Shown: one piece after another, positions 27,032-36,500 of the stretch
Numbering within the stretch: the first letter of the stretch is position 1
Layout of the letters: every line of letters starts with the position of its first letter
Origin: Asticcacaulis solisilvae
GTDB lineage: Bacteria > Pseudomonadota > Alphaproteobacteria > Caulobacterales > Caulobacteraceae
DNA length: 64,000 bases
Assembly (NCBI RefSeq): GCF_017875235.1
Contig: NZ_JAGGMI010000011.1
Coordinates: forward strand, 1 to 64,000
Reading direction: 5' to 3'
The notes under the pieces: model-generated
Told to the model about the DNA's origin: nothing
The model's database searches: none
Seen by the model: only the letters and a program-made list of their open reading frames with translations
Made by a program: the position numbers and the translations under genes

Positions 27032-27143
27032 CTGCCCTGCTCCCTTAACATGCCCTAACTGGTCTCTTATGGACCTTTAAGGTAATACATGGCCACGGCC
27101 GGCGGCTTTAGTCAAATCACCAAAGGTTTAGCGCCGCCCGCGC

Positions 27144-29252
27144 TTACCGCGTAAACGCCGCCGCATTGCCGGCGTCGACATTGAGGATGTTGCCGGTCGA
27201 CTTGGCCGCTCCGGCCCCGGCGAGGAAAACGACCGCCTCGGCCACGTCCTGCGGCAGGACCGAGCGTTTCAGCAGGCTGCGCAGGCGATAGAATTCCTCC
27301 AGCTCGTCATCCTTGAGATTATAGGCGGCGGCGCGCTGCTGGCGCCATTCACCGGTCCAGATCGACGAGCCCTGCAACACGGCATCGGGATTGACGACAT
27401 TAACGCGGATGCCGTGCGGCGCGCCTTCCAGAGCGAGAACCCGGGCCAGTTGCAATTCCGCCGCCTTGGCCGCCGAATAGGCCGCCGTATTGGCCGAGGC
27501 CGCCAGGGCGTTCTTCGACGCCACGAAGACGATAGCGCCCCCCAAAGGCTTCATCAGCCGGAAGGCCTCGCGGCTCGGCAGGAAATAGCCTTCGGCCAGG
27601 ACGCGGAAATTGGCCTGCCACAGATCGAGCGTGGTTTCAGAAATGGCGGCGGCCGAGGCAATGCCGGCATTGGCGACCAGAATGTCGATGCCGCCGAACG
27701 CCAGCACGCAGGCGTCGAACGAAGCGCGCACCGCGGCTTCATCGGCGACATCATTGACGAAGGTGCGGATCAGGTCGGCGCGGTGGCTGCGCATCAGGTC
27801 GGCGCGCACGGTTTCCAGCCGCACTTCGTCGATATCGGTCAGCATGACGCAGCCGCCGCCGGCCAGGATCTGTTCGGCGACCGCGCGACCGATGCCGCCG
27901 GCGGCGCCGGTGATGTAGGCGACCTGGCCAACGAAAGGGCCGGGTTTGGGCTGGCGTTTCAGCTTGGCCTCTTCCAGGGCCCAGTACTCGATGTCGAACA
28001 TCTCCTGTTCGGCCAGCGCCTGGTAGTGACCCAGAGCCACCGCGCCGCGCACGACGTTGGCGGCATTGCGGACATATTCGCCGGCAATGCGCGCAGCGGT
28101 GCGGTCAGGCGCAAAGGCCAGGGCGCAAGTGTCGCGGATCAGCACGACCACCGGATCGGGATCGCGCAAGGCCGGGCTGTCCGGGTGCCGGCAACGCGTA
28201 TGATAGGCGCGGTAACGGTCACGATAGGCTTCGACCGCGCCCTTCAGATAGTCCCCTGCCCCTTCGCCCTGCAGTGGCTCGGGATCGAGGATAAGCGGCC
28301 ACGGCTTGGTGCGCAGGAAGTGGTCCGGACAGGCCGCGCCCTTGGCGGCCTCAAGCAGCAGAGCCGGCGATGACAGGAAGGCCTGGAGGTCGGCCCCGCT
28401 GATGATCTCGCAAACCTTGAGCGTCGAGCGGCTCAGCTCCGTACGCAGCGCGGTGATGGCCTTCAGCACCACGCCCTGCTCCGGAATCGCCGGAGTCACC
28501 GCCTGGGCTCGGGCATTGATGGCGTCCGTCGCGATGCCGATCAGTGCGATACTGGTGTCATAACAGTCGCGCGCCGTATCGCCCCAGCAGAACAGGCCAT
28601 GGCCTTCCAGCACCAGGCCGCGCCAGTGCGGATGGGCCCGGACAGCCTCGCCGATGCGCAGGCCCAGGTCGAAGCCCGGTCGCTGCCAGCCGATCCAGCC
28701 GACCTCGCCCTTGTAGATTTCCTGTGTCAGGGCCTCGGATTCAATGGTCGCCGCCAGGGCCACGACGGAATCGGGGTGAAGATGATCAACGTGCTTATAG
28801 GGAATAAAGGCGTGCAGCGGCGTGTCGATGCTGGCCGGACGCGGATTGAGCCCGAAAGTACAGTGCGGCAGCAGGCCGACCATCTCGTCCTCGTGCGCGC
28901 GGCCACGATAGAGGCGTTCAAGTCCGCGCACGCGGTCGAGATAAAGCGTGGCGAAGCCGTCGGCCTTCATCGAGCCGAGATCGCCGCCCGAGCCCTTGAC
29001 CCACAGGACCTCGACCGTTTCGCCGGTCAGCGGGTCGACGCCCGCGACCTTGGCCGAGGTGTTGCCGCCGCCGAAATTGGTGACCGAAAGATCCGAACCC
29101 AGAAGGTTTGAGCGATAAAGCAGAAGCTCCGCCTCGTCCATGCCTACGGCGACAGCGTCGTCCCAGCGGCTGGCGGGCCTGTTGAAAATCAAGCCGGCGG
29201 ACTTCGGCCCGGATTGGATCCGTCCGATCAACGCGTCCTGCGACAAGCTCAT
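27144..29252 (-). CDS. rhaD: Bifunctional rhamnulose-1-phosphate aldolase / short-chain dehydrogenase
   Basis: A 702-residue fusion. Residues about 20-400 form a class II aldolase domain (GGNTSAKV, and zinc-site HxH-type segments such as KHVDHLHPDSV and LEGHGLFCWG) that splits L-rhamnulose-1-phosphate into DHAP and L-lactaldehyde. Residues about 440-700 are a short-chain dehydrogenase (AYITGAAGGIGRA, YSAAKAAE) that probably oxidises the lactaldehyde or a related product. This two-domain form is typical of alphaproteobacterial and Bacillus RhaD. It is divergent from rhaK with a shared 148-bp control region. No strong ribosome site precedes the ATG. Confidence 0.95.
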   Translation of the reverse strand: MSLSQDALIGRIQSGPKSAGLIFNRPASRWDDAVAVGMDEAELLLYRSNLLGSDLSVTNFGGGNTSAKVAGVDPLTGETVEVLWVKGSGGDLGSMKADGFATLYLDRVRGLERLYRGRAHEDEMVGLLPHCTFGLNPRPASIDTPLHAFIPYKHVDHLHPDSVVALAATIESEALTQEIYKGEVGWIGWQRPGFDLGLRIGEAVRAHPHWRGLVLEGHGLFCWGDTARDCYDTSIALIGIATDAINARAQAVTPAIPEQGVVLKAITALRTELSRSTLKVCEIISGADLQAFLSSPALLLEAAKGAACPDHFLRTKPWPLILDPEPLQGEGAGDYLKGAVEAYRDRYRAYHTRCRHPDSPALRDPDPVVVLIRDTCALAFAPDRTAARIAGEYVRNAANVVRGAVALGHYQALAEQEMFDIEYWALEEAKLKRQPKPGPFVGQVAYITGAAGGIGRAVAEQILAGGGCVMLTDIDEVRLETVRADLMRSHRADLIRTFVNDVADEAAVRASFDACVLAFGGIDILVANAGIASAAAISETTLDLWQANFRVLAEGYFLPSREAFRLMKPLGGAIVFVASKNALAASANTAAYSAAKAAELQLARVLALEGAPHGIRVNVVNPDAVLQGSSIWTGEWRQQRAAAYNLKDDELEEFYRLRSLLKRSVLPQDVAEAVVFLAGAGAAKSTGNILNVDAGNAAAFTR

Positions 29253-29323
29253 TGAATAACCCCACTGCCTATTGTAGTCTCTCAGGAATAACAGTCCTGA
29301 TGCTTGGAAACGACGATACAGCG

Positions 29324-29354
29324 ATTATCGAAAGCTTTCAATCATTATCGGTCA
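29324..29354. promoter_or_regulatory. Operator candidate between rhaD and rhaK
   Basis: An imperfect palindrome (29324-29345) is centred on GAAAGCTTTC (330-339 of this kilobase), with 9 of 11 positions symmetric. It overlaps AATCATTATCGGTCA (29340-29354), a box also found before rhmD at 46630-46644. The position between divergent rha genes fits a binding site for the DeoR-family repressor encoded after rhaK. Confidence 0.45.
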
Positions 29355-29400
29355 AAAACAAAAGTGCTGATTAATCGCCATGACTCGAAGGGTCGCGGAG

Positions 29401-30804
29401 ATGGGAAACGTAAGGGAAGCCGCGCGAGGCAATTGCGCCGTCTTCGACATCGGTAAAAGCTTCGCCAAGCTGAGCGTCGTCACGCCCGGCGGCGAGATTC
29501 TGGTCGATCGCCGCACCGCGACGCCAGGCTTGCGCAACACCCTTTATGACGCCTTCGACACCGACGCACTGTTCGACTGGCTGCTGACGCAATTGAAAGC
29601 GCTGGGCGACTACAGGATCGACCGCATCATCCCCGTGGCGCACGGCGCCGCCTGCGCCCTGCTCGACGAAAACGAAGCCCTGGTCATGCCGGTCCAGGAC
29701 TATGAGGCCGTCATCCCGGCTGCCATGGTCGCCGCCTATGAGTTGTCGCGGCCGCCATTTTCCGAGACCCTGTCGCCGCGCCTGCCCAAAGGCATGAACC
29801 TGGGGGCGCAGCTCTTCTGGCACAGCCGCCGCGATCCGGCATCCTTTGCGCGCGTCCGCTGGATCCTGCCCTATGCGCAGTACTGGACCTGGCGCCTGAG
29901 CGGGGCCCTGGTCAGCGAAGTCAGTACGCTCGGCTGCCATACCGACCTGTGGTCGCCGGCCACGAACGGATTTTCCTCGCTGGCGCGCAACGAGGGCTGG
30001 GCCGAGCGCTTCCCCGCCATGCGCGGCGCCTGGGAAACCGCCGGAACGCTGCGGCCGGTGATTGCCCGTGCCACCGGCCTGCCGGAAGGCACGCGCGTCT
30101 GCGTCGGCGTTCACGACAGCAATTCGGCGCTCGCCGCGCTCTTGTCCGGCTGGCACAATGACGAGCCGCCGGCCATGCTGTCGACCGGCACCTGGTTTAT
30201 TGCCATGGCGCCCGACGGCCGCCTCGACAACCTCCAGGCTGATCGCGACTGCATGGGTGCCGTCGACGTCTTCGGCCGGCCGGTGCCATGCGCGCGCTTC
30301 ATGGGGGGGCGCGCCTATCAGACGATTACCGGCGGCGCGACCGAGACCGTCGATATCGCCATGCTCGACACGGTCATGCGCGAATCGGCCCTGGCCCTGC
30401 CCAGCTTCCTGGAGGCCGGCGGCCCCTTCCCGCACATGCGCGGGGAAATCCGCGGCCTGCGAGATGACACGCCGCAGGCGCGCGCCGCCTTGGGGGTGCT
30501 CTATCAGGCGCTCCTCAGCATCACCTGCCTCAGCATGATCCAGTCGGGCCGCGCCCTGGTCATCGAAGGCATGGCGGCGGGTAATCCGCTGCTGTGCCGA
30601 CTGATCGCGGCGCTGCACGACGGCCCCGTTGTCTGCACCGCTTCGGTTTCGGCGGTGACTTTGGGCGCGTCGGCCCTGGCCTATCGCGACGAGGTGCCGC
30701 TGCCGCGCCTGCGCCTGCGCCAGGTCCACCCCTTGCTGGCTGGGGAATTCCGCGCCTATCGTGACCTGTGGCTGCAAGCCTGCGGGACGCCCGTCGCCGC
30801 TTGA
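29401..30804 (+). CDS. rhaK: FGGY-family carbohydrate kinase, probable L-rhamnulokinase
   Basis: A 467-residue sugar kinase of the FGGY/ASKHA fold. The N-terminal phosphate loop is AVFDIGKSFAKLSVV, the central GVHDSNSALAALL carries the catalytic Asp, and MLSTGTWFIAM is the second ATP-site motif. Gene context (between rhaD and a DeoR regulator, in a rhamnose locus) makes L-rhamnulose the likely substrate, although L-fuculose or L-xylulose kinases look similar. The ATG at 29401 has GAAGGG 8-9 bases upstream; an ATG at 29380 would add seven residues and lacks a ribosome site. It is the only kinase candidate for the phosphorylating route in the window. Confidence 0.85.
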   Translation: MGNVREAARGNCAVFDIGKSFAKLSVVTPGGEILVDRRTATPGLRNTLYDAFDTDALFDWLLTQLKALGDYRIDRIIPVAHGAACALLDENEALVMPVQDYEAVIPAAMVAAYELSRPPFSETLSPRLPKGMNLGAQLFWHSRRDPASFARVRWILPYAQYWTWRLSGALVSEVSTLGCHTDLWSPATNGFSSLARNEGWAERFPAMRGAWETAGTLRPVIARATGLPEGTRVCVGVHDSNSALAALLSGWHNDEPPAMLSTGTWFIAMAPDGRLDNLQADRDCMGAVDVFGRPVPCARFMGGRAYQTITGGATETVDIAMLDTVMRESALALPSFLEAGGPFPHMRGEIRGLRDDTPQARAALGVLYQALLSITCLSMIQSGRALVIEGMAAGNPLLCRLIAALHDGPVVCTASVSAVTLGASALAYRDEVPLPRLRLRQVHPLLAGEFRAYRDLWLQACGTPVAA

Positions 30805-30831
30805 TCGCCTTCGTTTTGTCGCGATATTTAA

Positions 30832-30895
30832 GGCGAAAACCGCAGAAACGCTTTTTTGCACTTTTCGCCATATCGCTTAACAAGATAGCGCTATC
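30832..30895. promoter_or_regulatory. Palindromic boxes upstream of the DeoR regulator
   Basis: GGCGAAAA (30832-30839) and TTTTCGCC (30862-30869) form an inverted pair with a 22-base spacer. Fifteen bases further on lies a perfect 12-bp palindrome GATAGCGCTATC (30884-30895), the same core as the LacI-type boxes at 1537-1744. They lie in the 183-bp gap between rhaK and the DeoR gene, suggesting a separate promoter for the regulator. Confidence 0.4.
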
Positions 30896-30987
30896 GACAG
30901 CCGGCAAATTCCACATTATAAGATTCGATCAAGAGCAATCACATGAGAGCGTTTTCGTGTGATTTTGACGGACGAACAGGACTATTC

Positions 30988-31806
30988 ATGCATCTTCAGG
31001 ACCGCTGGAAGCGCATCATCGACGAACTGAGCAGCGAGCGCGTGACCTCGGTGGACGAACTGACGGAAAGGCTCGGTGTATCACCGGCCACCATCCGCCG
31101 CGATCTCAATGAACTGCATGAGCTGGGGCACCTGCTGCGTGTGCGTGGCGGCGCCATGCGCTCCGAAGGCAAGCTCTACAGCGGCCGCGAGGAAAAAAGA
31201 TCGGAAGGTTTGCGCGGCCAGTCAAGCTTCTCGGACAGCGTCATCGCCAATGCCGGCGCCAAGCGCGCCATCGCAAAAGCTGCGCTCGACTACATCACGC
31301 CCGGCCTGTCGATGATCATCGACGGCGGCACGACGACCTGGATGATGGCGTCGATGATGAACGACGATTCGTACAATGTGCTGACGACCTCGGTGCCGAT
31401 CCTGCAATGCCTGCTCGAACGCTCGCGCGTGAAGGTGACACTGCCCGGCGGCGAGCTGTTCCGCGACCAGGGCATTATCCTCAATCCTTACGAAGACGGC
31501 ATCCTGCAGCATTTCGCGGCGGCGCGGATGTTCATCGGCTGCCAGGCCCTGACCAAGAACGGCCTGATGCAGACGGATACCCTGCTGGTCCAGTCCGAGC
31601 GCCGGCTGATGGAACGCGCTTCGGAAGTCGTGGTGCTGGCCGATTCGAGCAAGATCGACGCGCCGGCCTCGCTGTCGGTGTGTCCGCTGTCGCAGATAGA
31701 CGTGGTGATCACCGACGACGGGATTTCGGCGGACGCCGTGCGCTGGCTGAAGGCGCATGATATCGACGTGCGGATTGTGAAAGCCGACCAGGCCGCGGCG
31801 GCTTAA
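30988..31806 (+). CDS. DeoR/GlpR family transcriptional regulator (probable rhamnose repressor)
   Basis: A 272-residue repressor. The N-terminal winged helix has VDELTERLGVSPATIRRDLNE with the DeoR recognition helix, followed by the wing GHLLRVRGGA. The C-terminal sugar-phosphate sensor domain includes MIIDGGTTTWMMA and LADSSKI. The ATG at 30988 is chosen because family members start within a few residues of the helix-turn-helix; a longer frame from 30943 begins with an unconserved segment. In rhizobia a DeoR protein represses rha genes in the absence of rhamnose, and the position after rhaK supports the same role here. It ends 2 bp before a dispersed repeat. Confidence 0.9.
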   Translation: MHLQDRWKRIIDELSSERVTSVDELTERLGVSPATIRRDLNELHELGHLLRVRGGAMRSEGKLYSGREEKRSEGLRGQSSFSDSVIANAGAKRAIAKAALDYITPGLSMIIDGGTTTWMMASMMNDDSYNVLTTSVPILQCLLERSRVKVTLPGGELFRDQGIILNPYEDGILQHFAAARMFIGCQALTKNGLMQTDTLLVQSERRLMERASEVVVLADSSKIDAPASLSVCPLSQIDVVITDDGISADAVRWLKAHDIDVRIVKADQAAAA

Positions 31807-31807
31807 G

Positions 31808-31985
31808 CCTTTCCTTCTCCCTGTTTTGCCTGCCGGCGAGGCCGGGGAGAAGGTGGTCCGAAGGACCGGATGAGGGGCAAAACGCTGTCCGCACACGCCA
31901 CATCTTCCAATTGCCCCTCACCCTAACCCAACGCTGGCAAAAGCTATACTTTCGCTGGCGCTATACCCCGCAAGCGGGGAGAGGG
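31808..31985. repeat. Dispersed intergenic repeat, type A (copy 2, inverted to copy 1)
   Basis: Begins CCTTCTCCCTGTTTTGCC, contains a GCCGGCGAGGCCGGGGAG hairpin, GGACCGGATGAGGGGC, CAATTGCCCCTCACCCTA and ends in GCGGGGAGAGG. It is the inverted counterpart of 25567-25711, with a somewhat longer middle part. It separates the DeoR gene from the convergent rhaM gene and may act as a terminator. Confidence 0.75.
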
Positions 31986-31990
31986 AACTC

Positions 31991-32305
31991 TCACGCCATA
32001 TAAAACACGGACTTCAGCGGCACGGCGACCGGCGAGTTGTCGGGGTTCGTATCCATGATGTCGGCCATATAGGCCCACCACTTCTTCATCAGCGGCGTGT
32101 TCGGCAAATCATCCATGGTGTGGTTGTCCGTACGCTTCAGCACCCCAAACAAGACCAGCGACTTTTCATCGAGAAAGATCGAATAGTCCGACACGCCGGC
32201 CTCATGCAGCAGGTCCGACAGCTCCGGCCAGATCTCATCGTGGCGGCGCTGATATTCAGCCTCAAAGCCGGGCTTCAGTTGCATGGTAAAGGCGTGGGTC
32301 TGCAT
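31991..32305 (-). CDS. rhaM: L-rhamnose mutarotase
   Basis: A 104-residue enzyme that interconverts alpha- and beta-L-rhamnopyranose, the usual length for RhaM. Recognisable features are the start [23 protein letters not shown], and the C-terminal [20 protein letters not shown] with the two conserved Trp. The ATG at 32305 is preferred: its ribosome site TGAGG overlaps the stop of the upstream esterase gene, and the length then matches the family; a TTG start four codons earlier is possible. It supplies the correct anomer to RhaI or the rhamnose dehydrogenase. It is cotranscribed with the CE12-type esterase (8-base gap). Confidence 0.95.
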   Translation of the reverse strand: MQTHAFTMQLKPGFEAEYQRRHDEIWPELSDLLHEAGVSDYSIFLDEKSLVLFGVLKRTDNHTMDDLPNTPLMKKWWAYMADIMDTNPDNSPVAVPLKSVFYMA

Positions 32306-32313
32306 GGGTAACC

Positions 32314-33450
32314 TCAAGGCAGCGTGATGGTGAAGGTCTTCGGATCCTGCGGCTTATCGGGCGAACAGGCCGGCATATCGACAGCCGCGCCGACCTTCAG
32401 GTCCTTGAACCCGGTCAACTCCTTCGCGACGTAGCAGGCGATGGTGTAGGCGCCGTAGCCGTTATGGTGCGTCTTGTCCGCGCCCTTATTGCCGAAAGCC
32501 AGCAACGACACGTCCGGCCCCAGGCTCTCATACATCCGCGTCGTCTTTTCGGTCAGGTCGATCAGCGGAACATTCAGTTGTCTGGCGACGCCGCGCACGG
32601 CCGCATCATAACCGGCGTGGGTGTTTTCGACCTTGCCGTCCTTGAACGCACGGCGCGCCACCGGCGTCACCAGAACCGGCTGGCCGCCGCGCTGGCGGAC
32701 ATCGGCGACAAACGCGCTTAACCAGGCCGGATAGGCGCCATCCGCGGCGGCATAGGTCCGCGGCCACTGCTTCTTTTCGTCGTTGTGGCCGAACTGGATC
32801 AGCACGACATCGCCCGCGCGCAATTCGCTCAGAAGCTTGTCCCAGCGCAGCGAGGTGACAAAGGACTTCATCGTCTCGCCGCTGCGGGCGTGGTTGGCGA
32901 CCGACAGCTTCGCATCGAGGAAGCGCGGCAACATCTGCCCCCACGAAGCATAGTCACTGCCGTTCTGGTCTGCGACCGTGCTGTCGCCGGCGATCAAAAT
33001 ACGACGCGCGCTAACCGGCGTCAGTTCGAAACCCACCAGTTCGGCGCCGGTCACGCGCAGGATCAACTGATCATCCCAGCTGAAGTCCTTCTCATCGGAG
33101 CCACGCAGGCCGACCTTCGGTCCCTTGGCCACATCCTGCTCGGCCTGGACCAGATAGGGATTGCGGACATTGACGATCACCTTGACGCTTTTCGTCTCAC
33201 CGGCTTTCAGCGCAACGGGCGCAACCATCAGGCGCCGGTCCTCAGCCCAGATGGCCGCCGGCGTTCCGGTACCGCGCAGAGCGACAGTGACTTCATAGTC
33301 ACCGGGCGCGGCAGGCTTGAAGTTGGCGGCCAGGTCGGGACGGGCGGCGACCGGGCTGACAAAGGCCGGATCGGTCACGGTCTGAGCTGAAGCGACGGTC
33401 GCGGTCATTAAGAGTGCCGCCATCGCGACCATAGATTTTTGATCGAACAT
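32314..33450 (-). CDS. Exported rhamnogalacturonan acetylesterase (CE12-like SGNH)
   Basis: A 378-residue esterase expected to remove acetyl groups from galacturonate in RG-I. A signal peptide (1-22, ending ASA-Q) is followed by a beta-sandwich N-terminal domain (about 25-145). The SGNH hydrolase domain then has the nucleophile S157 in [15 protein letters not shown] as block III, and [14 protein letters not shown] with the catalytic His. The ATG at 33450 is chosen because it begins the signal peptide; upstream in-frame codons would extend it through the promoter region. It is divergent from the GH43-GH35 fusion and leads into rhaM. Confidence 0.9.
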   Translation of the reverse strand: MFDQKSMVAMAALLMTATVASAQTVTDPAFVSPVAARPDLAANFKPAAPGDYEVTVALRGTGTPAAIWAEDRRLMVAPVALKAGETKSVKVIVNVRNPYLVQAEQDVAKGPKVGLRGSDEKDFSWDDQLILRVTGAELVGFELTPVSARRILIAGDSTVADQNGSDYASWGQMLPRFLDAKLSVANHARSGETMKSFVTSLRWDKLLSELRAGDVVLIQFGHNDEKKQWPRTYAAADGAYPAWLSAFVADVRQRGGQPVLVTPVARRAFKDGKVENTHAGYDAAVRGVARQLNVPLIDLTEKTTRMYESLGPDVSLLAFGNKGADKTHHNGYGAYTIACYVAKELTGFKDLKVGAAVDMPACSPDKPQDPKTFTITLP

Positions 33451-33570
33451 GATCGATTCAAGGGCCTTTATATGCGCAAACCGCGATATTTGTGATTGAT
33501 GTTGATATTTTTCATTGATATCCCACACTGTCAATGTCAAATTCAATTAACGAAATCAGGTGAGGCAGGG
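33451..33570. promoter_or_regulatory. Divergent promoter region between the esterase and the GH43-GH35 gene
   Basis: This AT-rich 120 bp must hold both divergent promoters. It carries repeated TTGAT words (TGTGATTGATGTTGATAT around 33491-33508 and CATTGATATC soon after) that resemble the TGATTGAT element before the RG-I TonB receptor at 21113-21120. A shared regulator is possible but not shown. Confidence 0.4.
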
Positions 33571-36500
33571 ATGCGGATGAAACGTCTGGGCTATACGCGC
33601 GCGGGACTTATAACCCTGGCGGCGGTCCTGTGCCTGACGGCCACGCCCGCCCTCACCCAAAGCCCCCAAGACGGCACGCAAAGCGGCGATGCCTTTATGG
33701 ACACGCTGGGCCTGACGAACCAGCAAAAGGCCGGTGCCGCGGTACCGGGCGGCCGCATTCCGGTTGTGTCGAAAAAGGGCGAAACCACCTATCTGATGTC
33801 GGCGTTCAACGCGACATCGCAGAATTCGCTCAGCCTGTTCACCTCGAATGACGGCGCGACCTTCACGACGCTTGCCGTCGAAACCTACAAGCCGGCCAAG
33901 GGTTTGCTGCGCGATCCGTCGATCCTGCGCGCCGACGATGGCCAATACTATATAGTCTATACCACTGGCTGGGACGGCCAGACCTTCGGCATCGCGCGCA
34001 GCAAGGACCTGCGATCGTGGGAGCATCTGAAGGATGTCACGATTGAATTGCCGGGCCTGACAAACGTCTGGGCGCCGGAATGGTTCAAAGACACGGACGG
34101 CAAGGTCCATATCGTCGTCTCGCTGTCGAAGGGTGGCACCAAGGGTCCGTTCGCGCCACATGTGCTGACGGCGACCGATGCCAGCCTGACCAGCTTCACG
34201 GCCGCACAACCGATGCAGGGTCTCGAAAACAACCATATCGACACCTTCACGATCAAGGACGGCGACCGTTACGTCGCCATCACCAAGAACGAGACGGACA
34301 AGACGCTGGAGCTGGCGACCGCCACGTCGCTGACCGGTCCGTGGACGATCGAGAAGACCGGTAACTGGGCCGGCTGGGGCGACTGGATCGAAGGCCCGGC
34401 GCTTACGCCAATCAAGAAGGATGGCAAGGACGGCTGGCGCATCTATTTCGACGAATATCGCTCGAAGGACTACTGGTATTCCGACAGCTTCGATGGCCTG
34501 AAGACCTGGACGCCAAAACAGAAGCTGGGGGGCGTCTCGGGCGCCGTCCGCCACTTCACCGTCATCCCCGAACCGACCGCGCGCATCGACCAGATCGTCG
34601 CGCCCAAGCCCGGCAAGAAAATCACCTGGGACAAGTACTCGCTTAAAGTCGATGGTGAGCGCATCATCGTCTGGTCGGGCGAAATCCATCCCTTCCGCCT
34701 GCCTTCGCCGTCGCTGTGGCGCGACCTGCTGCAAAAGCTGAAGGCCACCGGCTATAACGGCGTCGGCCTCTATTTCGACTGGGGTTATCACACCGGCGAA
34801 AAGGGCTCCTACGACTTCACCGGCATCCGCGACATGGAACGCGTGATCCGGATGGCCGAGGAAGAAGGCCTCTACATCATCATCCGTTCCGGCCCTTACG
34901 TGAACGCCGAACTGACGCGCGGTGGCTTCCCGGGCTGGCTGAACCGTCAGCCGGAACTGGCGCGCACCGATCACCCCGACTATATCGCCGCCGTTGACGA
35001 ATGGCAGACCCAGATCAACGCCATCGTCGCCCGCCACCAGCTGACCGAAGGCAATGGCAATGTCATCGCCTTCCAGCTTGAGAACGAGCTGGGCGACACG
35101 TCCGACGCCCGCAAGCGCTACATGCAATATCTGGCGGACAAGGCGCGCGCCGATGGGATTACGGTTCCGCTGTTCCACAACTCCGCCGGCCGCCTGCCCA
35201 ACTGGACACCGCCGGAATCGACAGCGCCATGGGCCGTGCAGGGCCCGACCGACCTCTATGCGTTCGACGGCTACCCGGGCGGAAGCTGCACCGACAAGGG
35301 CGAGGTCGGCAAGCCGAACATCGTGCCCAACTGGGGCATCCACGGCGTCCCCAAGCCGGCCGCCGACGGCATCACCAAGGTCGGCGCCCTGTCGTCGCCC
35401 AAGACCCCCGGCTTTGCCGCCGAAATCGGCAGCGGCTGGTTCGACTACTGGGGCAGCGTCGGCACTTATGAGTGCACGGCCAAGCGCATCGGCTCGGAAT
35501 ATCAGCGCCTCTTCTATGGCTCCAGCCTGGTCAACGGTCTGACCATACATAATGTCTATATGGCGGCAGGCGGCACGTCGTGGGGCTGGCTGCCAGCCAG
35601 CGTCGTCTTTACCTCGTATGACTACGGTTCCGGCATCACCGAAGCGCGCGCCCTGCGCCCCAAGGCCTGGCAGCTCAAGCAGATGGGCCAGTTCGCCCAG
35701 GCTACAGCCCCCCTGATCACGCACCTCGACAAGGGCCCGGACATCGCTTCGACCAACCCGAATGTGCAGCTGGTCCACAGCGTCGGCGCCGGCGGCGAAG
35801 GCCATATGATCTTTGCCGTCCACAATCCGTCCAATGCCGTGACGACCGACGATTTCGGCTTCACCCTGACGACGAAGGACGGCACCTACAAGCTTCCGCA
35901 GGCCGGAAATCTGCGCCTGGTCGGCCAGGACGCGCGCATGATGCTCGCGGCCTATGCGCTGGAACGCCAGCACCTTGTCTATTCGACCTCGGACCTGCAA
36001 ACCCACCTGCAACAGGGCAATCGCGACATCGCCATCTTTACCGGCCGGCCGGGCGAAGACGGCGAAACCGTGCTGCGCTATGCCAAGAAGCCCAAGGTCG
36101 AGATCCTGGCGGGTACCGCCACGACGGTCTATGACAAGAAGTCGGGCGATCTGCGCCTGAACTACAAGCAGGATGGTCTGATCCGCCTGCGCATTTCCGG
36201 CGGCGGCAAGCCCGAGCTTCTGCTCTTCCTCGGCGACGATGCCGCCGGCCAGCAGTTCTGGCAGCAGAAGACGCCGGAAGGCGCGGTCCTGCAAAAGACC
36301 GGCGCCCTGATCCGCGAAGCCAAGTTCAAGGGCGGGACGCTGGCCCTGACTGGCGACACCTCGGCGGATTCGCCAATCGAAATCTGGTCGCCGAAGGCCT
36401 TTACGGCTTTGACATTCAACGGCGTGCCCCTGACCTTCACCGCCAATCCGGACGGCAGCTTCACGTCTGCTGCGGTCCCCGGTCCCGAAGCGGTCAACCT

